A stretch of DNA of 64,000 nt from Pseudomonas wayambapalatensis (lineage in GTDB: Bacteria; Pseudomonadota; Gammaproteobacteria; Pseudomonadales; Pseudomonadaceae): the NCBI GenBank assembly GCA_014268975.2, contig CP077096.1, positions 801,001 to 865,000 of the forward strand, read 5' to 3'. Positions within the stretch are counted from its first letter, which is position 1; every line of letters begins with the position of its first letter. The notes below the pieces were generated by a model. That model worked only from the letters and a program-made list of their open reading frames with translations, did no database searches and was not told the DNA's origin. Both the position numbers and the translations under genes were made by a program. Below are positions 1-7,954 of the stretch, piece after piece.

Positions 1-708
1 AGCATGGCCGACGAGGCCCAGGCCGAGAGCCACGCCATGCAGGCGGCGCTGCAGCAGGTCGTGGATATCCGCCAGGCTACCGACGAGAACAGCCGTGCCT
101 CGACCCAACTGGCCAAGCTGATCGAGAAGCTGGCGGGAGAAGTGGAAAGCGGCTCGCAGGTCATCGAGCGCCTTGCCAAGCAGAGCGAGCAGATCGAAGT
201 GGTGCTGACCGTGATTCATGGCATCGCCGAGCAGACCAACCTGCTGGCACTCAATGCGGCGATCGAGGCAGCGCGGGCCGGCGAGACAGGGCGTGGTTTT
301 GCAGTGGTGGCCGATGAAGTGCGGGCCCTGGCGAGCAAGACGCAGAGCTCCACCGGCGATATCCAGGCGCATATCGTTGCCTTGCAGCAGGGGGCGAAAG
401 AGGCTGTGGCCACCATCGGCCAAGCCGGGCGTCAGGCCAGCGAAGGGCTGCTGGTGCTGCGCGATAACGAACGTCGCCAGCAGTCGGTGCAGGCGGCGGT
501 GGAGCAGGTGCATGCCGCAATCGGCCTGGCGACTCGCGCCGCCGAACAGCAAGCCAGCGGCGCCCAGGCGGTGCGGGGGCGGGTCGAGAATATCCACGCG
601 CAGGCAGAGCGCTCGGCCGAAGTGGTGATGCAGACCACTGCCAGCAGCAAGGTGCTGGATGATCTGGCGGCGCAGTTAAGGGCGAGCCTGGGGCAGTTCA
701 GGGCTTGA
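1..708 (+). CDS. Methyl-accepting chemotaxis protein, 3' part
   Basis: C-terminal cytoplasmic signalling domain of a chemotaxis transducer, which passes ligand state to CheA/CheW at the inner membrane. The reading frame is open from the first base, so the gene is cut by the window edge and the ATG at 4 is internal. The conserved hairpin tip is clear at about residues 75-112 counted from that ATG ([18 protein letters not shown], then [15 protein letters not shown]). Coiled-coil helices lie on both sides. The protein ends in LGQFRA without a CheR/CheB-tethering pentapeptide. Ligand specificity cannot be judged because the sensor domain is outside the window. Confidence 0.95.
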   Translation, partial: SMADEAQAESHAMQAALQQVVDIRQATDENSRASTQLAKLIEKLAGEVESGSQVIERLAKQSEQIEVVLTVIHGIAEQTNLLALNAAIEAARAGETGRGFAVVADEVRALASKTQSSTGDIQAHIVALQQGAKEAVATIGQAGRQASEGLLVLRDNERRQQSVQAAVEQVHAAIGLATRAAEQQASGAQAVRGRVENIHAQAERSAEVVMQTTASSKVLDDLAAQLRASLGQFRA

Positions 709-822
709 GCAGGTGTCGATCCAGACAGGCACGAGATATCGTTGAGTTGCGCAGCGGCGGCAGCATTCTCGTAACGCTGTGCTTGTAGCGTCAGCGGTAC
801 GGTGCCGAACCGACGGGCTGGC

Positions 823-842
823 CGCGCGATAAATATCGCGCG
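823..842. promoter_or_regulatory. 20-bp perfect inverted repeat upstream of the LuxR-type gene
   Basis: Two 9-bp arms, CGCGCGATA and TATCGCGCG, are separated by AA. They lie about 120 bp before the luxR-type start at 965. The site does not fit the lux-box pattern and has no T-run, so an operator for another regulator is more likely than a terminator. Function is inferred from symmetry and position only. A second small hairpin, CGCACC/GGTGCG, lies at 911-928. Confidence 0.4.
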
Positions 843-964
843 ACAGCATTCGTCAACGTTGTGGCAAATTGATATCGCTCAATGCCCGGTTGTTGTAGCT
901 TCGCTAGGCTCGCACCTTTCTGGGTGCGGCTGGGGCGGCTTCACACTCATGGAGAGAATAATTA

Positions 965-1675
965 ATGCAATGGATGGGCGACATGCTGTCGGCGGTTTAT
1001 GACGCGCGCGATACGCAAACGTTGTTGGAAGAGGTCAAGGCAGCCGCACGCCATCTGGGCTTCGATTACTGTGCCTATGGCCTGCGCACGCCGCTGCCAG
1101 TCACCAAGCCACGGATCTTCATGCTCAGCAACTACAGCCGGCCATGGTGTGATCATTACCATGCCAATGGGTACCTGCTTCTTGATCCGACGGTCCGCCA
1201 CTGTCAGCGCTCGATGCAGCCAGTGGTCTGGGGCGACGAAATATTTGCCGACGCTCCGCAATTGTGGGATGAGGCGCGGCAGGCCGGTCTTCGCCACGGG
1301 TGGGCACAATCGTGTCTGGAGGGGAGCAAGGGCGGGGGGATGCTGACCCTGGCGCGCTCCGGTGAAGGCATCGGCGAAGGTGAGCTGCGTGCCCATGAGA
1401 CGCGGATGCGCTGGCTGGCGAATGTCGCCCACCAAGGCTTCTCGCGGCTGCTGTCGGATTCCTGGCAACCGCAGCCGCAGTCCCCGCTTTCCGAACGGGA
1501 GCGCGAAGTGCTGCGTTGGGCTGCCGATGGCAAGACGCTCAACGAGGTTGCCGACATCCTCACCTTGTCGATTGAAACGGTGAAATTCCACACCCGCAAT
1601 GCCGGCGCCAAACTGGGCGCTGCGAATCGTACGGCAGCGGTAGCGCGGGCGGCGCTTCTGGGGTTGCTGGCCTAG
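965..1675 (+). CDS. LuxR-type quorum-sensing regulator (AHL receptor)
   Basis: 236-aa transcription factor with an N-terminal autoinducer-binding domain (about 15-160) and a C-terminal LuxR helix-turn-helix (about 172-232). The six residues diagnostic of AHL-binding LuxR proteins in the binding pocket and LuxR-type HTH are all present by alignment from memory to TraR: W61, Y65, D74, W89, G112 in the first domain and E179, L183, G189 in the HTH. It is therefore predicted to bind an acyl-homoserine lactone and then DNA. GGAGAG at 951-956 supports the ATG at 965. A LuxI-type synthase lies 112 bp downstream on the same strand, so this is a cognate pair and not a LuxR solo. No rsaL-like gene lies between them. 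Confidence 0.93.
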   Translation: MQWMGDMLSAVYDARDTQTLLEEVKAAARHLGFDYCAYGLRTPLPVTKPRIFMLSNYSRPWCDHYHANGYLLLDPTVRHCQRSMQPVVWGDEIFADAPQLWDEARQAGLRHGWAQSCLEGSKGGGMLTLARSGEGIGEGELRAHETRMRWLANVAHQGFSRLLSDSWQPQPQSPLSEREREVLRWAADGKTLNEVADILTLSIETVKFHTRNAGAKLGAANRTAAVARAALLGLLA

Positions 1676-1706
1676 CGCGAACGCCCTGCGCTTATGTGCA
1701 GAAGTA

Positions 1707-1726
1707 CCCTGCCAAATAGTGCAGTT
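1707..1726 (+). promoter_or_regulatory. Putative lux box upstream of the LuxI-type gene
   Basis: A 20-bp site between the regulator and the synthase fits the lux-box pattern NNCT-N12-AGNN. CT is at 1709-1710 and AG at 1723-1724, with inner half-sites CTGC and GCAG. Its centre is about 71 bp before the synthase ATG at 1788, a usual place for LuxR activation of the synthase gene and whatever is co-transcribed with it. The match is to a loose consensus, so binding is inferred. Confidence 0.6.
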
Positions 1727-1787
1727 TTGCTATCACCCTACTTCGAGTCGAATACGCGTCCTTTCCACATTGGCCGGAGGACGCGAG

Positions 1788-2408
1788 ATGGAGATCGTCG
1801 TTGGAACACAGCAGGAGCTAGGGCAGACGCGCTTGCTGCAGATGGACCGTTATCGTTATCGGGTATTCGTCGACACCCTGGGTTGGGAGCTGGCTTGTGA
1901 TCCAGGTCGCGAGCGTGATCAGTTCGACCATGACGAGACGCTCTATGTGCTTGCCTGCAACGATCAGGAGCAGGTCATAGGCACCGCGCGCTTGCTGCCA
2001 ACCAGCCAACGCTACCTGCTTGCAGAGGTGTTCCCGCAGTTGATGGGCGATCAGACACTGCCATGTGATTCGCGTATCTGGGAGCTGTCGCGCTTCTCCG
2101 CCATGGACTTTGGCCTGGCCGGGACGAGCTCTGGCGGCCAATTTTCCTCCGTCGTTGCCACACAGTTGCTGGATGCCGTGTTGCGCTGCGCGGCCGCTCG
2201 GGGCGTGCGGCAGTTGATCACCGTGTCACCACTGGGCATCGAGCGGTTGCTGCGCCGTGCAGGCTATCGCGCCCGTCGAGCCGCGGCGCCGATGCGCGTG
2301 GGCGATCATTGGCTGTTCGCCTGCTGGATCGACGTCCCGACCCAGGCCTGCACAATTGGGGAGGTTACAGATGCCGCGGACTATCGTTCAATCCACCGCG
2401 CCGCATAG
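1788..2408 (+). CDS. LuxI-family acyl-homoserine-lactone synthase
   Basis: 206-aa autoinducer synthase that would join S-adenosylmethionine and an acyl carrier to form an AHL signal. The conserved family residues are all visible: R23, F27, W33, D44, D47, R68, F82, E99 and R102 (within SRIWELSRF). By eye it looks closest to the RhlI/CepI branch, but acyl-chain length cannot be deduced. The ATG at 1788 is chosen because GGAGG sits at 1776-1780; the longer frame from 1719 lacks such a site and adds residues not seen in the family. It follows a lux-box-like site, and the next gene starts 47 bp downstream, so read-through into the biosynthetic genes is plausible. Confidence 0.95.
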   Translation: MEIVVGTQQELGQTRLLQMDRYRYRVFVDTLGWELACDPGRERDQFDHDETLYVLACNDQEQVIGTARLLPTSQRYLLAEVFPQLMGDQTLPCDSRIWELSRFSAMDFGLAGTSSGGQFSSVVATQLLDAVLRCAAARGVRQLITVSPLGIERLLRRAGYRARRAAAPMRVGDHWLFACWIDVPTQACTIGEVTDAADYRSIHRAA

Positions 2409-2455
2409 AAGCCCCTGGCTGCGGCCTGGACACCATCACTTGAAAGGACTTCTCC

Positions 2456-3052
2456 ATGGATAACATTCTGGTCGTAATCGGTCATCCTGACTTGAGCAGC
2501 TCGCGGGCCAATGCCGCCATTGTCGAAGCCCTGCAAGGCAGCAATGTCACACTGCACCCCCTGTCGGCGGCATTGGGCAGCAATGGCTTCGACATTGCCG
2601 CCGAGCAGAAGCTGCTGTGCGCCCATGAGCGTATCGTGCTGCTGTTCCCGCTTTACTGGTACTCGTGCCCGGCATTGATGAAGCGCTGGATCGACGATGT
2701 CTTCACGCCCGGTTTTGCCTATGCACGCGGTGGCGACAAGCTGCAGGACAAGGAGTTTCTGATCGTCACCACCGTCGGGGCGCCAGCGTCCGGCTACCGC
2801 GCGGGCGGGTTCAACCGGTTCACGCTGGATGAGCTTCTGCGACCGCTGCAGCAGACCGTCGCCTACGTGAAAGGTCATTACCTGCCGCCGATTCCGTTGT
2901 TCGAGTCGGTGTTCATCGCCGATGAGCCGCTGGACGAGTCGGCGCGTGAAATCGCGGGCTTGATCACCAGCCGCCAGGAGTCGCCCGACGAGGCCTACGA
3001 GAAGCTCCTGCTCAAGGCCGAATTGGCTGCCATCGCCCTGCTGCAGCAATGA
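2456..3052 (+). CDS. Flavodoxin-fold NAD(P)H oxidoreductase (KefF/MdaB type)
   Basis: 198-aa protein of the Flavodoxin_2 family, FMN- or FAD-dependent NAD(P)H quinone oxidoreductases. The N-terminal VIGHPDLSSSRAN segment is the phosphate-binding loop. The FPLYWYSCPALMKRWIDDVF block (about residues 62-81) followed by GFAY is the family signature. AAGGA at 2444-2448 supports the ATG. First gene of the close run after the LuxI-type gene, separated from the next by about 13 bp. A redox step on a quinone or enone in the cluster's product is an inference; a general detoxifying reductase is the alternative. Confidence 0.85.
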   Translation: MDNILVVIGHPDLSSSRANAAIVEALQGSNVTLHPLSAALGSNGFDIAAEQKLLCAHERIVLLFPLYWYSCPALMKRWIDDVFTPGFAYARGGDKLQDKEFLIVTTVGAPASGYRAGGFNRFTLDELLRPLQQTVAYVKGHYLPPIPLFESVFIADEPLDESAREIAGLITSRQESPDEAYEKLLLKAELAAIALLQQ

Positions 3053-3065
3053 CTGGGGCGTGCAG

Positions 3066-3590
3066 ATGATGCCAGCGGCCCTGATTTGCGCCCCCAAGGA
3101 TGTTCGTCTGGTCGCCGAGCTTGCGCAGCTGGATTTCCTGCACTGCGCTGCGGTGCGCGTCGGTGGGCGCATCACGGCCCTGCAGGCTTACTGCGCGATG
3201 ACTGCGCATATCCCGGCGTGGCTGTCTGCGGCTTTTCGCCTTCGTGACTTCGTTTCCCGCCGGTTTCGGGTGGCCGACATCCATGGTTTTACACCCCGAA
3301 CGGCCGAGCGGGAACCTGCGGTGGGCGAGCGCCTCGACTTCTTCACGGTGGAGGCGATCGATGCGCATCGGCTGGTCCTCACCTCCCGCGATACGCATCT
3401 GGCGGTCATGGTCTGCCTCGATCTCACACCTGCGGGCGAGGGGGTGCAGCGCTTGAGCGTGACGACCTCCGTCCAGCGATACAACGCCTTTGGAAGGCTC
3501 TACATGATCCCGGTCGGCCCTGCGCACGGCCCCATCGTCAAGCGCATGCTGAAGAACGCTGTGCTCGCCTTCCCCGTCGAACCCTATTAG
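3066..3590 (+). CDS. DUF2867-family protein
   Basis: 174-aa protein that resembles the DUF2867 family: a central DFFTVEAIDAH...VLTSRDTHLAVMV strand region and the C-terminal GRLYMIPVGPAHGPIVKRML block. The family has no established reaction; in other proteins the domain is found fused to NAD(P)-binding SDR-like domains. No signal peptide or membrane segment is evident. GGGG at 3055-3058 gives good spacing to the ATG at 3066, whereas the in-frame GTG at 3060 is too close to it. It sits 9 bp before the AfsA-like gene, so it is probably part of the same operon and may help modify the same product. Confidence 0.65.
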   Translation: MMPAALICAPKDVRLVAELAQLDFLHCAAVRVGGRITALQAYCAMTAHIPAWLSAAFRLRDFVSRRFRVADIHGFTPRTAEREPAVGERLDFFTVEAIDAHRLVLTSRDTHLAVMVCLDLTPAGEGVQRLSVTTSVQRYNAFGRLYMIPVGPAHGPIVKRMLKNAVLAFPVEPY

Positions 3591-3599
3591 GTAATCAAC

Positions 3600-4814
3600 A
3601 TGGAACGTCAGTTACCCCTGACCCCACAGGTCTTGCACAAGGGCACTGTGGACGACGTACTGCTCTCCGGATTTCAGGATCTTCTGCCGGCTCGTCTGAC
3701 CCTCGAAGAGACCGACTTCCTGCTCGAACATCTCGATGAGCGCGGTTGTGCTGCGTTGGGCGCCCTGTATCGCGACGACGATCAAGGTGGCCGGGTGCTT
3801 GCCAGCGTCCCCGCCACACTCGGGCAGGAAGACTTCGATTCCCTCGACAGTTTCGAAATGAATGCCCAGGGCTACTATGCGTTGCACGAGGGCGGCTATC
3901 GACTGTCCGCCGCCTGGCTGCCGCGCCAGGTCGAGTGCTACCTGCAGAGGCGTTTCGAGTTGCCGGTAGCAGATCCGGCGTTGGTCACTCAATTGGCCGA
4001 CACGCTGCACGCGCTGCCGGGCTGGACACGTGCCAACCTGTCGTCGTACGGCCTGATGAACGACACCAACAACTACTTTTTCTACAACAAGCCCCATGAG
4101 CACGTGCCTGGCCTGATGCTGATCGAAGTGGCTCGTCAGGCGATGTACCACTATTTCTATAGCCATTCGGGTTACCGGCGCGGTGAAATCTCGATCTCGA
4201 TCGAAGATTTGTCCGTCTCCTTCAACAACTACACCGAGTCCACCTATGCGGTGGAGGTCGTGGTACAGCACAGCGCTGGCGAAAAGCGCGCCCAGCCCCG
4301 GACGGTGGACAAGACCGCGATGTTCTTCCAGAACGGTAATCTGGTCACCACGCTGCGCCTGCGTGGCAGTGCGATCAAGATGCCGCTGTTCAAGCGCATG
4401 CGCACGGTCAACTTTCCGGAGAGCCACTGGTTCGCTCCCTCCGACCGGGTGTTACCGCAGGTTTTGTTGCACACGGCGCAAGGCACGGCAGTCGAAGGGT
4501 TGCTCGAGCATGTTTCACTGCGGGCGGTGAGGTTTCGCATGGAGGAAAACGCGCAGGCCCCTGAGGTGGTGCAACTGTCCATCTATGTACGGGACATGGG
4601 TTTCCTGAGCTTCCCGATCGCAGAATGCCGACCTTCGCAACAGCCCTCGGTGCAACTGGCCGTATTCGCCAAGCTCGATCGCGCCACCCTGTCCACGCTC
4701 AAGGAAGTCATCAAGTGCCATTGCTTCCACGAGCCCTTGCAGGAGCTGTCGGTGGCTGCCCAGGCGAGCAATGATGCCCAGGGCACGCCTTGCAATGATC
4801 GGCAGAGCGGGTAA
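3600..4814 (+). CDS. AfsA-like A-factor biosynthesis hotdog protein
   Basis: 404-aa protein with hallmarks of the AfsA family, which in Streptomyces joins a beta-ketoacyl chain to dihydroxyacetone phosphate on the way to gamma-butyrolactone signals. The N-terminal VLHKGTVDDVLLSGF (11-25) matches the start of an AfsA hotdog repeat. HEHVPGLMLIEVARQA (166-181) matches the AfsA signature DHVPGMLLLEAARQAA. About 140 residues of unassigned sequence separate them, and roughly 130 residues follow (from about 275), which may be a PilZ-like barrel. This makes the protein longer than AfsA (about 300 aa) and differently arranged. It lies between the DUF2867 gene (9-bp gap) and the OYE gene (5-bp gap). 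Substrate is unproven; another thioester-hotdog reaction is possible. Confidence 0.8.
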   Translation: MERQLPLTPQVLHKGTVDDVLLSGFQDLLPARLTLEETDFLLEHLDERGCAALGALYRDDDQGGRVLASVPATLGQEDFDSLDSFEMNAQGYYALHEGGYRLSAAWLPRQVECYLQRRFELPVADPALVTQLADTLHALPGWTRANLSSYGLMNDTNNYFFYNKPHEHVPGLMLIEVARQAMYHYFYSHSGYRRGEISISIEDLSVSFNNYTESTYAVEVVVQHSAGEKRAQPRTVDKTAMFFQNGNLVTTLRLRGSAIKMPLFKRMRTVNFPESHWFAPSDRVLPQVLLHTAQGTAVEGLLEHVSLRAVRFRMEENAQAPEVVQLSIYVRDMGFLSFPIAECRPSQQPSVQLAVFAKLDRATLSTLKEVIKCHCFHEPLQELSVAAQASNDAQGTPCNDRQSG

Positions 4815-4819
4815 CTGGC

Positions 4820-5959
4820 GTGGCCTCGGGATACCCGTTGACACGCCAGTCGATCACCCTCGGACGACACCTGAACCTGAAGAACCGTGTGTACTTCGCA
4901 CCCATGGGTATCGATCTGGGTCGTGAAGGTTGCCTGACGCCGCAGATGCTGACCTTCTACAAGGGCATCATCGACGGAGGCTGCGCCATGGTGGTGTTGG
5001 CCAACTCAGCAGTCGATGCATCCACGCGGCTGCACGAGGGAGGGTTGTGCCTGTACGAGCAGCGTCACGTCGAGCACTTGGCGCCGCTGATCGACTACGG
5101 GCGGGAAAATGCCTGCCCTGTGGTCGTGCAATTGCAGCACTACGGCAGCCAAGGCGATCTGGCGCGCAGTGGCGGTGTTCTGCTGACGCCCAGCCGGGCG
5201 GTGGGTAGTCGAAGCCGTCGCGGTACGAGGGTCATGACTCACGAGGACGCCCGCAGCGTCTGTGCCCAGTTCGCCAATGCCGCACGTCTGGCGCAGCAAG
5301 CCGGTGCGCGCATGGTGCAATTGCAGGCCTCCAATGGCTACCTGTTGAGCAGCTTCCTCTCGCCCTACAGCAACCGACGAACGGATCGCTACGGCGGCTC
5401 GCCGTTGCGCCGGGCCCGTCTGCTGCTGGAGGTCATGGACGCGATCGTGGAGGCAACCCAGGGCGGAATCGACATCTCCGTGCGTCTGGGTATCGATGAT
5501 TGCCTGGGTGACAAGGGGCAGCAACCGGCACTGCTCGAGCAGGTGGTCCCTGCGCTGGAGCGTGCAGGTGTGGCGGCCTTGATGTGTTCGGCGGCAATCA
5601 AGGAAACGTTCCACTACATGCTGCGTGCCGATCCGCGTGTTCACGCCATGCTGGTGCATGGCGTGAAGCACATCCGCGAACTGACGTCGCTCCCGGTCGG
5701 CTTTGCCGGCTTCACAGGCTCGCTGGCCCAGGCCGAGGCCTTGCTCGAGCTGGGCGTCACTGACCTGGTGGGCATGAGTCGTGCCCTGTTCGCTGACAAC
5801 GATCTGGTGAACAAGTCGTTGCAGGGCAAGCCGGGAAGCGTTCAGGCCTGTCGATTCGAGGGCAACTGTTTCCGTGACAAGAGCAATCCCCAGCTGGATC
5901 GCGTGTACTGCTGCGTCAATGAGCGGTACAAGCGGCCAGCCTCTATTCGATATGACTAA
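4820..5959 (+). CDS. Old-yellow-enzyme family flavin oxidoreductase with altered active site
   Basis: 379-aa TIM-barrel FMN oxidoreductase of the OYE/2,4-dienoyl-CoA-reductase group, which reduces activated C=C bonds. Family features are FAPMG (27-31), QLQHYG (104-109), FLSPYSNRRTDRYGGS (179-194) and the phosphate-binding region around FAGFTGS. The usual HxxH or HxxN substrate-binding pair is QASN here (Q169, N172), so the first His is replaced by Gln while the following Tyr174 is kept. Cysteines in CRFEGNC and CC near the C-terminus resemble a degenerate Fe-S site. The start is GTG at 4820, 5 bp after the AfsA-like gene. Reduction of a butenolide double bond is an attractive but unproven role. 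Confidence 0.88.
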   Translation: MASGYPLTRQSITLGRHLNLKNRVYFAPMGIDLGREGCLTPQMLTFYKGIIDGGCAMVVLANSAVDASTRLHEGGLCLYEQRHVEHLAPLIDYGRENACPVVVQLQHYGSQGDLARSGGVLLTPSRAVGSRSRRGTRVMTHEDARSVCAQFANAARLAQQAGARMVQLQASNGYLLSSFLSPYSNRRTDRYGGSPLRRARLLLEVMDAIVEATQGGIDISVRLGIDDCLGDKGQQPALLEQVVPALERAGVAALMCSAAIKETFHYMLRADPRVHAMLVHGVKHIRELTSLPVGFAGFTGSLAQAEALLELGVTDLVGMSRALFADNDLVNKSLQGKPGSVQACRFEGNCFRDKSNPQLDRVYCCVNERYKRPASIRYD

Positions 5960-5970
5960 GGAGAGTCCAG

Positions 5971-6744
5971 ATGCAGTTCCAGGGAAAGACCATCGTTGTC
6001 ACCGGTGGCAGCAGTGGTATCGGCCTGAGCATTGCCCGGCGGCTGAGCGAGGAGGGGGCGCGCGTCGTCGTGCTTGGGCGCAGCCTGGAGAAGGGGCGTT
6101 CGGCGCTTGAGCAACTGGGCGCGCAGGCCAGTTTCATCCCGTGCGATGTCGCTGAGCCTGGCGCGGTGCGCGATGCCTTCGCCGAGATCGAGGCGCGTTT
6201 CGGCGGACTCGACCATGCCGTCAATGCCGCGGGTATCACAGCACCGTATGCACAGGTCGCCGACCTTCAGGTACAGGACTGGGAGCGGGTCGTGCGTATC
6301 AATCTGAACGGCCCGTTGTATTGCCTGCAACATGAGTTGCGGTTGATCGCCAGGAAGCCAGGTGGCTCGATCGTCAATCTGTCCTCCTGCGCGGGGGTGA
6401 TGGCCATGCCCAACCAGGCTGCTTATGTGGCGAGCAAGGCAGGGCTCAACGCCCTGACCCAAGTGGTGGCGATGGAGAATGCCTGCGACCGCGATGGACG
6501 CCACGCGGTGCGTGTCAATGCGGTAGCGCCAGGGCCGATTCTTGGCGGGATGAATTCTCCGGAACGGCTGGCGGCCAATCCTGCGGGCACCGAGCGCAAG
6601 ATCAACGCCACTGTCATGAAGCGCTTCGGCGAGGCAAGCGAGGTGGCTGCTGCAGTGCTGTTCCTGCTTGGCGACGGCGCCAGCTACATGACTGGCAGCG
6701 TGTTGAGCGTCGATGGCGGTTATCACATCGGCAAGTTCGAGTGA
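5971..6744 (+). CDS. Short-chain dehydrogenase/reductase (first of two)
   Basis: 257-aa classical SDR oxidoreductase. The Rossmann motif TGGSSGIG is at 11-18, NAAG at 85-88, Asn111, and the catalytic triad S138/S139, Y152 and K156 (YVASK). The C-terminal GDGASYMTGSVLSVDGGYH is typical of FabG-like ketoreductases. AAGGAG at 5959-5964 lies just before the ATG, overlapping the end of the OYE gene. Likely reduces a keto group or oxidises an alcohol in the cluster's product. It is seven bases from the next SDR gene, and the two proteins differ enough to suggest different substrates. Confidence 0.9.
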   Translation: MQFQGKTIVVTGGSSGIGLSIARRLSEEGARVVVLGRSLEKGRSALEQLGAQASFIPCDVAEPGAVRDAFAEIEARFGGLDHAVNAAGITAPYAQVADLQVQDWERVVRINLNGPLYCLQHELRLIARKPGGSIVNLSSCAGVMAMPNQAAYVASKAGLNALTQVVAMENACDRDGRHAVRVNAVAPGPILGGMNSPERLAANPAGTERKINATVMKRFGEASEVAAAVLFLLGDGASYMTGSVLSVDGGYHIGKFE

Positions 6745-6751
6745 GGCGCTG

Positions 6752-7495
6752 ATGGCTCACATATTCATTACGGGCGTCAGTTCGGGCATCGGGCTGGCAC
6801 TGGCCAGGTTGCACCTTGAGCGGGGCGATGAGGTCTGGGGTATTTCGCGACGGATACCAACGGCGCTGCTGGAGCATCCGCGCATGCATTTCCGGGCGCT
6901 GGATCTTTGTGCGGGCGAGGCTGTCCAGCCTGTTCTGCAGGCCTTCATCGGTGAGACGACATTCGAAACGGCCTACCTTAACGCCGGAACATTCGGTAGC
7001 GCGCCGGAGCTTGCGAGCAATACGCCAGTGGAATCCTTCCGCTCGGTGCTGGAGCTCAACCTGGTGGCGGTGAAATGGGTGCTTGACCTGCTGTTGTGCC
7101 GACAGGCCAAGGTTAGCCAAGTGGTGTTCTCGGCCTCGGTTTCAGGCATCCGTCAGCGCGCAGGCATGCTTTCCTACAGCGTCTCCAAAGCCGCCCTCAA
7201 CGCCCTGGCCAAGGTCTACCAGTTGGAGAATCCGCAGGTGTTCTTTGCGGTGCTGGGGTTATGCAATGTCGCCACCACCGTGGCGCAAACCATCCTGCAG
7301 GCCGACGAGCGCTTTCCCGAACTGGTGGCCTTGCGAGAGCGCTCGACGCAGCCGGGGTACATCGTCAGCGCACAACAACGCGCCGCGCAAATCGTCGACC
7401 TGCTTGGCCGACGTCACGCAATCGCGCTGCAATCAGGACAATTCTACGAAGTCAGAGAGCTTCTCGAACGCATGCACATGGAGGTTTGCCAATGA
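6752..7495 (+). CDS. Short-chain dehydrogenase/reductase (second of two)
   Basis: 247-aa SDR with TGVSSGIG at 7-14, NAG at 77-79 and YSVSK (Y142, K146). It lacks the FabG-like C-terminal DGG segment, and the GYIVSAQQRAAQIVDLL region instead resembles the divergent SDR group seen in lipid and signal metabolism. The ATG at 6752 is preceded by GAGG at 6743-6746; the longer frame from 6713 would overlap the upstream SDR gene and has no family match. Its stop overlaps the next start by four bases (ATGA), so translation is coupled. Function beyond NAD(P)-dependent oxidoreduction is not assignable. Confidence 0.87.
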   Translation: MAHIFITGVSSGIGLALARLHLERGDEVWGISRRIPTALLEHPRMHFRALDLCAGEAVQPVLQAFIGETTFETAYLNAGTFGSAPELASNTPVESFRSVLELNLVAVKWVLDLLLCRQAKVSQVVFSASVSGIRQRAGMLSYSVSKAALNALAKVYQLENPQVFFAVLGLCNVATTVAQTILQADERFPELVALRERSTQPGYIVSAQQRAAQIVDLLGRRHAIALQSGQFYEVRELLERMHMEVCQ

Positions 7496-7923
7496 ATCAA
7501 TCCCGTTACGCCAACATCGTCCGGATCGGCGCGATCTATGACATCGTCGCCACCCTGCCATTTGCCGTTCCATTGCTGAGTGCCTGGGCATTCCAGCTTT
7601 TTGCAGGGCTCGATGCCTGGCTTGGCCTGGGTACGTCCTTCAGCGTGCTCGACCCCACCTCGATGTTCTTCATCAATCTAGGTGCCCTGGCTTATGTCAT
7701 CTGGGGTGTGGCGCGCCTGCGCGAACCTTCGGTGGCCAATGGTCGACTCGATGCGTTGCTGCGTCTGTTGGTCGTCGGTCTGCAGATGGTGGCTCTGAGC
7801 CAGGGAGCGACGCCGATCCTTTGGGGGCTGGCGGTGGTTCTGTCGATTTTCGCGGTATTGCAACTGCGCAGACCGAACCATGCCGTTAGTGCCGCAGCGG
7901 AAAAACGCGCGCTGGGCTATTGA
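7492..7923 (+). CDS. Small integral membrane protein, unknown function
   Basis: 143-aa hydrophobic protein with about four predicted membrane helices (roughly residues 13-35, 50-75, 88-108, 112-130) and a charged C-terminal tail. I do not recognise a named family with confidence. It is the last gene of the quorum-sensing-linked run and is translationally coupled to the second SDR by a 4-bp overlap, so it is probably made together with it. A role in anchoring, export or sensing of the product is conceivable, but nothing in the sequence shows it. Confidence 0.7.
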   Translation: MNQSRYANIVRIGAIYDIVATLPFAVPLLSAWAFQLFAGLDAWLGLGTSFSVLDPTSMFFINLGALAYVIWGVARLREPSVANGRLDALLRLLVVGLQMVALSQGATPILWGLAVVLSIFAVLQLRRPNHAVSAAAEKRALGY

Positions 7924-7931
7924 ATGGCTGT

Positions 7932-7954
7932 GCCCGGGCCGCCTGTGCCCGGGC
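7932..7954. terminator. GC-rich hairpin between convergent genes
   Basis: GCCCGGGC at 7932-7939 and 7947-7954 can pair across a 7-base loop. The site is also part of a 13-bp direct repeat (7928-7940 and 7943-7955). It lies in the 38-bp gap between the last accessory gene and the convergent iron-transport permease. No T-run follows, so termination is only a possibility. Confidence 0.35.
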
